Under the pieces are notes generated by a model that worked only from the letters and a program-made list of their open reading frames with translations, was not told the DNA's origin and searched no databases. Positions 22,763-24,161 of a stretch of DNA of 24,161 nucleotides are shown here, piece by piece. How positions within the stretch are numbered: position 1 is the stretch's first letter; each line of letters begins with the position of its first letter. A program made the translations under genes and the position numbers. The DNA comes from Thermoplasmata archaeon (GTDB lineage Archaea; Thermoplasmatota; E2; UBA202; JdFR-43). The stretch spans positions 1-24,161 of the forward strand of contig JAGGXG010000137.1 of assembly GCA_021163175.1 (NCBI GenBank), written 5' to 3'.

Positions 22763-24161
22763 ATGAAAGGGGCGCTATCTGTTATAATTGTGGGGATTTT
22801 GATAATTGGAGGCGTAACTGCATTTCCTCAAGCAAAAGAGTATCAAAAAGTTATAAAGATCAGTATGCCAGATTATTCAATTGAAAGAGATGGAAAATAT
22901 GTTACAATAAACATGGAGAAAGCCACATATTCATATTCTCCAGGTAAGCCAATTTTACCCGTTGTAAATAAAGTTATAGAATTGCCCTTTGGAGTAAGGA
23001 TAAGGAAAATAAAAGTTAGCATAGATGGAACGGAAGTTAAAAATTTGAACGCCAAAATTGCTCCATCGTATGGGCCAATACCACTGCTTCCATATTCTCC
23101 TCTTGGCATAGATTATAAAGTTTCAATTGACAAGAGCATTTATAAAAGCAAGGATTTTTACCCCAGAAGCCACTATACATATAAAGTTGGATGTGGATTG
23201 AATAAACATGGCGAGCATGTCACTTTTGTTTCAATTCATTTTTATCCCGTTAGATATGCTCCAGCTCTGAATAAAATAGAAGTTGCAAAAAAAACGAATA
23301 TAAAAATTGAATATACGCCACCAGAAAAAAGATTGCCTTCAAGCAGCTACAAACTTGTAATAATAACGCCACCAGAATTTAAAAGCGAGGCAGATAGGCT
23401 TGCGGAGCATAAAAATGATGTTGGAATGTCAACTTTTGTTATAACAACAAGCCAGATATACAAAAACTATAGCGGGAGAGATGAGCCGGAGAAAATAAAG
23501 TATTTCATAAAAGATGCAATAGAGGAATATGGAATAAAATATGTATTGCTGTTCGGCGGACTAAGATCACAGATATATGCAAAGGCGAGAGATAATGCAA
23601 ATGCTGGCATCAAAGGATGGTATGTTCCTGTAAGATATACAAATTTGTATGACAATCCAAAATATCCTCTTGCGGAAGCTTTGCATGATCCTGGATTTGC
23701 AAGCGATTTATACTATGCCGACATCTATAAAGAGGGAGGAGAATTCGAGGATTGGGATCCAAATCATGATGGTATATTTGCGGCATGGAACAAGCCAGGC
23801 GTCGCCAACGACAGCATGCTCGATTTATATCCTGATGTGTATGTTGGTCGCCTAGCATGCAGAAGTTTGAAGGAAGCGAAGACTGTTGTTGATAAAATAA
23901 TAAAATATGAGCAGGGCTGCGATGAGTCATGGTTCAAAAGAATGGTTGTTGTTTCTGGCGATGGTTTTCTTGATCAACAGGATTTAAACATAAAATGGGA
24001 TACAAAAAGCCTGCCAGATGGAGAATATACTATATATGCTCAAAGCACAAATGATGAAGGCGAAGCTGGGCCAATAGATGTAACTCATGTTACCATCGAC
24101 CATAATGCAAAGACAAAGCTAACCTTCAACCATGACGATTATAAAATAGCGGAGTTACAAA
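22763..24161 (+). CDS. Secreted gingipain-like C25 cysteine peptidase, propeptide form (partial)
   Basis: An open frame of 466 codons running off the right edge with no stop. Residues 1-20 are a signal peptide. Residues about 25-190 are a propeptide-like beta domain ('YSPGKPILPVVNKVIELPFG', 'SKDFYPRSHY', 'HVTFVSIHFYPVRYAP'). The C25 catalytic region starts near 193 ('YKLVIITPPEF') and shows 'GIKYVLLFGG', 'VPVRYT', 'SDLYYADIY' and 'PDVYVGRLACRS', parallel to the gene at 10526. After 'MVVVSGDGFLDQ' an Ig-like insertion begins ('WDTKSLPDGEYTIYAQST'), absent from the compact paralogue. The catalytic His and Cys lie past the window end. Expected role: secreted zymogen peptidase. ATG 22763 is leaderless with a TATA box 24 bp upstream. 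Confidence 0.85.
   Translation, partial: MKGALSVIIVGILIIGGVTAFPQAKEYQKVIKISMPDYSIERDGKYVTINMEKATYSYSPGKPILPVVNKVIELPFGVRIRKIKVSIDGTEVKNLNAKIAPSYGPIPLLPYSPLGIDYKVSIDKSIYKSKDFYPRSHYTYKVGCGLNKHGEHVTFVSIHFYPVRYAPALNKIEVAKKTNIKIEYTPPEKRLPSSSYKLVIITPPEFKSEADRLAEHKNDVGMSTFVITTSQIYKNYSGRDEPEKIKYFIKDAIEEYGIKYVLLFGGLRSQIYAKARDNANAGIKGWYVPVRYTNLYDNPKYPLAEALHDPGFASDLYYADIYKEGGEFEDWDPNHDGIFAAWNKPGVANDSMLDLYPDVYVGRLACRSLKEAKTVVDKIIKYEQGCDESWFKRMVVVSGDGFLDQQDLNIKWDTKSLPDGEYTIYAQSTNDEGEAGPIDVTHVTIDHNAKTKLTFNHDDYKIAELQ

Noticed and set aside
1..24161. CRISPR array, tRNA or insertion sequence
   Set aside because: I saw no regularly spaced direct repeats, no tRNA-like cloverleaf and no transposase motifs when reading both strands by eye; a short RNA gene could still be missed.

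Overview
The window looks like chromosomal DNA from an AT-rich euryarchaeon, most probably a relative of the Thermoplasmatota or a similar hydrothermal or anaerobic lineage. The supporting signs are a UPF0058 protein, an archaeal-type asparagine synthetase, a Mut7-C/PIN-like protein, a PUA protein of the COG2016 type, an Lrp/AsnC regulator, many secreted PKD, beta-helix and gingipain-like proteins, Arg codons dominated by AGA/AGG, and TATA boxes 21-27 bp before start codons (mostly leaderless genes). The lineage assignment is inference; there is no rRNA or tRNA in the window.

Layout. 1-4376: secreted proteins. These are the start of a C25-like propeptide protein running off the left edge (-), a small UPF0058 protein (-), a PKD/Ig-like surface protein (+), and a large beta-helix / Ca-repeat / HExxH protease fusion (-). 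4394-6691 (-): Mut7-C protein, asparaginyl-tRNA synthetase and a PUA protein. 6737-9024 (+): a GlcD/GlcF-like flavin plus Fe-S oxidoreductase pair. 9021-10480: an archaeal asparagine synthetase (-) divergent from an Lrp/AsnC regulator (+), with palindromic operator candidates between them. 10526-11932 (+): a compact secreted C25 peptidase. 11933-12441: no intact gene, only a decayed fragment.

12442-20332 (-) is the centrepiece: a complete 14-gene membrane-bound [NiFe]-hydrogenase operon, mbhA to mbhN, in the order known from Thermococcales. Mrp-like antiporter subunits (A-H) come first, then I, then the hydrogenase module (J small subunit, K NuoC-like, L Ni-binding large subunit, M NuoH-like, N ferredoxin-like). 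Consecutive genes overlap, mostly by ATGA, with strong Shine-Dalgarno sites. The expected role is to oxidise reduced ferredoxin, evolve H2 and build an ion gradient.

20444-21421 (-) is a CaCA-family cation/Ca2+ exchanger. 21520-22716 (+) is a secreted class I glutamine-amidotransferase-like protein with an Ig-like tail. 22763-24161 (+) is the start of a larger C25 peptidase running off the right edge.

Together the window suggests a peptide-fermenting anaerobe: secreted proteases supply peptides, ferredoxin from amino-acid oxidation feeds the Mbh complex, and asparagine metabolism is locally controlled. No CRISPR array, insertion sequence or tRNA was seen.
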